Positions 6,057-8,727 of a DNA stretch of 8,727 nucleotides are shown piece by piece; position 1 is the first letter of the stretch; the number at the start of each line of letters is the position of its first letter. The stretch is from Bacillota bacterium (GTDB lineage Bacteria > Bacillota > UBA4882 > UBA8346), in assembly GCA_023415375.1 (NCBI GenBank), contig JAEZKW010000081.1:1-8727 (forward strand), read 5' to 3'. A model generated the notes under the pieces. That model was given only the letters and a program-made list of their open reading frames with translations. It was not told where the DNA came from and searched no databases. The position numbers and the translations under genes are program-made.

Positions 6057-7574
6057 ATGGATTTATTGATCGATAGGAACAGTTCAATACCGGTATATAA
6101 ACAAATCCGCGACCAGATTCGGGAAATGATTTTATCCGGTGTTTTACAGCCTGGATTTCGGCTTCCTCCAGAACGAAAACTGGCACAGCAATTAAATGTA
6201 AACCGCAGCACTGTTTTGAATGCTTACCGGGATTTGCGGGCCGATGCTTTAATCAGCTCCCATACTGGTCAGGGAACGATTGTAATCTCTCCCTCACCCG
6301 ATATTTCAAAGAAAAATAGTGCAAAACCCGGCCCGCTCCCTTGGCGGCAGTATTTCAGTGGAAGTGCCACTCGAATGCAGGAGCCTTTGGTCAGCAATAT
6401 ACTGAAGGATGCAAATCGCCCCAATGTGATTTCTTTTGCAGCCGGTTTTTCAGTCAATAGTGCCGACCCCGTTGATGAACTTCTGGCAACCCAAAACCGC
6501 TTACTCAAAGATTACGGAAGCATACTGCTCCAGTATAGCGCCACTGAAGGACATTATCCACTCAGAGAAAGTCTCTGCCATTTGATGGAAAGCCGGGGAG
6601 TTATGGTCTCTCCGGAAGAAGTCTTGGTACTTTCAGGCTCCCAGCAAGGCATTGACATTGCGACCAGGATTTTTGTGGATCCTGGTGACATTATAGTTGT
6701 GGAGGAACCCTCCTTTTTCGGGGCTTTGCAAATTTTTCAAAGCGCAGGGGCACGAATTATCGGCGTGCCTGTAGACCAGAACGGTATGATCGTAGACTTA
6801 CTGGAACCTTTATTGCAAAGATATCGGCCGAAATTTATCTATTCCGTCCCCACCTTCCAAAATCCATCAGGCACGGTACTCAGCCTAGAGCGGCGCAAGA
6901 AGCTTCTAGAATTGGCATACCAATATCAAGTGCCGGTTATCGAAGATGATCCATACGGCGAACTGCGTTACGATGGAAAGCCACTGCCTACGCTTAAAGC
7001 GTTAGACAAATATGGATATGTGATTTATTTGGGAACATTTTCAAAAATTATGTTCCCCGGATTACGGATAGGATGGGTTGCAGCCACCGAGTCCGTAATC
7101 CGCCAATATACCCTTGTCAAACAAATGGCGGATCTCCATACCAACAGTCTAGGCCAGTGGATTATGGATGACCTGATAAGGCGGGGCGTGTTAATCAAAA
7201 GAGTCGCCACCCTAAAAAAAGAAAATTGCAAATGCCGGGACATCATGGCGCAGGCCCTAAACCAGTATGGGGTTCAAGAATTGGAATGGACTACACCAGA
7301 GGGCGGCCTCTATTTTTGGTGCCGTTTACCGGAAAACACTAATTTAACAAGTCTGATTGCCAAAGCAAACGAGAAAGGTATCGTTTTTGTACCGGGAAAT
7401 ATTTTTTTCTCCCAAAATGGCGGTCAAAATTATATTCGTTTAAGTTTTGCCTCTGCCGCTCCAGAGAGAATTGGTCCAGGCATTCAGGCCTTAACAGAGG
7501 CACTTCAAGAAGTGATGTTCCTTTGTCAAAGCCCAATTATTCATTATGGGAACGAAATAAGGCCCATTTTATAA
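6057..7574 (+). CDS. MocR-type regulator: GntR winged helix fused to a class I aminotransferase domain
   Basis: A 505-residue regulator of the GntR superfamily, MocR subgroup. Residues 1-76 form the winged-helix DNA-binding domain (IPVYKQIRDQIREMI at 11-25, LPPERKLAQQLNVNRSTVL at 36-54, wing GQGTIV at 71-76). After a linker, residues from about 100 to 485 are a fold-type I PLP domain with YSATEGHYPLR (160-170), SGSQQGID (193-200), QNPSG (268-272), EDDPYGEL (296-303; D297 faces the PLP ring nitrogen), TFSK with the PLP-binding K330, FPGLRIGW (333-340) and a substrate-carboxylate arginine at R461. All PLP residues are kept, so it probably binds PLP and an amino compound; whether it catalyses transamination is open. 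The segment AAGFSVNSADP (128-138) departs from the usual GGxPxxxLFP. It is divergent from the M42 peptidase, and its partner aminotransferase starts 38 bp downstream, the likely target along with its own promoter. Confidence 0.93.
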   Translation: MDLLIDRNSSIPVYKQIRDQIREMILSGVLQPGFRLPPERKLAQQLNVNRSTVLNAYRDLRADALISSHTGQGTIVISPSPDISKKNSAKPGPLPWRQYFSGSATRMQEPLVSNILKDANRPNVISFAAGFSVNSADPVDELLATQNRLLKDYGSILLQYSATEGHYPLRESLCHLMESRGVMVSPEEVLVLSGSQQGIDIATRIFVDPGDIIVVEEPSFFGALQIFQSAGARIIGVPVDQNGMIVDLLEPLLQRYRPKFIYSVPTFQNPSGTVLSLERRKKLLELAYQYQVPVIEDDPYGELRYDGKPLPTLKALDKYGYVIYLGTFSKIMFPGLRIGWVAATESVIRQYTLVKQMADLHTNSLGQWIMDDLIRRGVLIKRVATLKKENCKCRDIMAQALNQYGVQELEWTTPEGGLYFWCRLPENTNLTSLIAKANEKGIVFVPGNIFFSQNGGQNYIRLSFASAAPERIGPGIQALTEALQEVMFLCQSPIIHYGNEIRPIL

Positions 7575-7612
7575 CCAGAAAAGAGCTTAAATAACAAAAG
7601 GAGAAATGTATC

Positions 7613-8727
7613 ATGTCGATTCAATTTGCCAGGCGTATGGAGTATATGCGGGCTTCCGAAATCCGAGAACTCCTAAAATTAACTGAAAATCCGGAAATTA
7701 TTTCATTTGCAGGCGGAACTCCTTCACCGGATCTTTTTCCGGTTCAGGAAATTGCTAAAGTGACTTGCGAAGTTCTCGAAGAAGCCGGTAAGCAAGCACT
7801 ACAATACAGTACTACCGAAGGTTTTCCTCCGCTAAGGCAAAAAATTGCTGAAAGAATGAATTCAAAATTCCAAACCTGTTTAACCTTGGATAATATCTTG
7901 ATCACCAGTGGTTCCCAACAAGGGCTGGACCTGGCCGGTAAAATATTTTTAAACGAAGGCGATGTAATACTTTGTGAAAAGCCCATGTATCTAGCAGCTA
8001 TCAATGCATTTAAGGCCTACATGCCAAAGTTTATTGAAGTTCCAACGGATGAACACGGCATGATAGCCGAGGAGCTGGAAAAGTTATTGCAAATTTATCA
8101 AAATGCCAGACTGATTTATATTGCACCTGATTTTCAAAACCCTACCGGTATCAGTTGGTCCTTGCAACGCCGCCAACAATTTATGGATGTGGTCAATCAA
8201 TACGATATCCCAGTTGTGGAAGATAACCCCTATAGTGAGCTGATATACGAAGGGGAAATGTTGCCCTCGGTCAAATCCATGGACAAAAAAGGGCAAGTTA
8301 TCTGTCTTGGCACTTTTTCCAAGACTTTATGTCCCGGTATGCGGGTCGGTTGGGTTGGGGCCGAATCGAACATTCTCGAAAAATTCGTTTTGGTTAAACA
8401 AAGTGCCGATTTACATACTTCTAGCCTAAGTCAACGAAAAATCGCCAAGTATCTGGAAATGTATGATATTGACGCCCATATCCAAAAGATTCGTGCAAGC
8501 TATAAAAAGCGTCGTGATGCAATGATTCAGACTATGGAAAAGGAATTTCCCTCTACTATAAAGTTCACTCACCCCAAAGGTGGATTATTTACTTGGGTTG
8601 AACTTCCGGAAGGGATTAACGCCCGGGACGTCCTCGTGAAAAGTTTAGAAAACCGGGTTGCTTTTGTACCGGGGGGCGCGTTTTACCCTAATGGCGGCAT
8701 GGAAAATACCATGCGGCTCAATTTCTC
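7613..8727 (+). CDS. PLP-dependent aminotransferase, LysN/ARO8-like subfamily (cut by right edge)
   Basis: An ATG at 7613 with AAGGAG (7598-7603) nine bases upstream opens a frame of 371 full codons that leaves the window before its stop; only a short C-terminal tail should be missing. It is a stand-alone fold-type I aminotransferase without a winged helix. Landmarks: FAGGTPSPDLFP (32-43), YSTTEGFPPLR (65-75), SGSQQGLD (99-106), QNPTG (175-179), EDNPYSEL (203-210; D204 to the PLP nitrogen, Y207 to O3'), TFSK with PLP-binding K237, CPGMRVGW (240-247) and R368 in MRLNF for the substrate carboxylate. This subgroup includes 2-aminoadipate, aromatic and branched-chain aminotransferases, so the substrate is undecided. 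It closely resembles the aminotransferase half of the MocR gene upstream (for example LVKQSADLHTSSLSQ against LVKQMADLHTNSLGQ), and the two form an operon. Confidence 0.92.
   Translation, partial: MSIQFARRMEYMRASEIRELLKLTENPEIISFAGGTPSPDLFPVQEIAKVTCEVLEEAGKQALQYSTTEGFPPLRQKIAERMNSKFQTCLTLDNILITSGSQQGLDLAGKIFLNEGDVILCEKPMYLAAINAFKAYMPKFIEVPTDEHGMIAEELEKLLQIYQNARLIYIAPDFQNPTGISWSLQRRQQFMDVVNQYDIPVVEDNPYSELIYEGEMLPSVKSMDKKGQVICLGTFSKTLCPGMRVGWVGAESNILEKFVLVKQSADLHTSSLSQRKIAKYLEMYDIDAHIQKIRASYKKRRDAMIQTMEKEFPSTIKFTHPKGGLFTWVELPEGINARDVLVKSLENRVAFVPGGAFYPNGGMENTMRLNF

Noticed and set aside
5984..6211. Minus-strand frames (75 and 60 codons) over the MocR start and promoter
   Set aside because: They overlap the conserved winged-helix coding region and the promoter, show no known domain and are probably chance.
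8084..8296. Minus-strand frames within the aminotransferase gene (also 7744-8004)
   Set aside because: They are antisense to clearly conserved aminotransferase motifs; no independent coding signal.

Overview
The window looks like a piece of chromosome from an anaerobic Bacillota (Clostridia-like) bacterium. Three things point there. The order rph - rdgB - YsnB-type phosphoesterase is the one known from Bacillus and relatives. The fumarase is the oxygen-sensitive two-subunit class I iron-sulfur type. Shine-Dalgarno sequences are purine-rich and close to consensus before almost every gene. This assignment is an inference; there is no rRNA or other decisive marker. I see no phage, IS transposase, CRISPR array or tRNA.

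Layout. Positions 1-5822 are read leftward (minus strand). From right to left they hold an M42-family metallo-aminopeptidase (4752-5822); a carbamoyltransferase of the ornithine carbamoyltransferase fold with altered substrate motifs (3674-4597); a spacer with nested inverted repeats (3415-3654); a 48-residue cysteine-rich protein (3223-3369); the alpha and beta subunits of class I fumarase (2347-3189 and 1713-2282); RNase PH (862-1632); the RdgB/HAM1 nucleotide pyrophosphatase from a GTG start (276-893); and the first 83 codons of a YfcE/YsnB-type phosphoesterase cut by the window edge (1-249). From 6057 the direction changes. A MocR-type regulator (GntR winged helix fused to an aminotransferase fold, 6057-7574) is followed after 38 bp by a stand-alone aminotransferase of the same subfamily (7613 to the right edge, incomplete).

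How the genes fit together. rph, rdgB and the phosphoesterase form a tight housekeeping block: the rdgB start lies inside rph, and the next gene starts 26 bp after rdgB. The two fumarase subunits form a unit that seems to begin with the small cysteine-rich protein. The right half suggests amino acid or peptide metabolism: peptidase, carbamoyltransferase, PLP-sensing regulator and aminotransferase around one divergent control region. That region has a plausible rightward promoter flanked by three copies of an AATTGGT-type repeat.

Most worth following up are the carbamoyltransferase, which keeps the carbamoyl-phosphate site but lacks both ornithine signature loops; the regulator/aminotransferase pair with its repeat operator; the nested inverted-repeat element; and the cysteine-rich microprotein next to an iron-sulfur enzyme. 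I do not see convincing evidence for a wholly new defence or mobile system.
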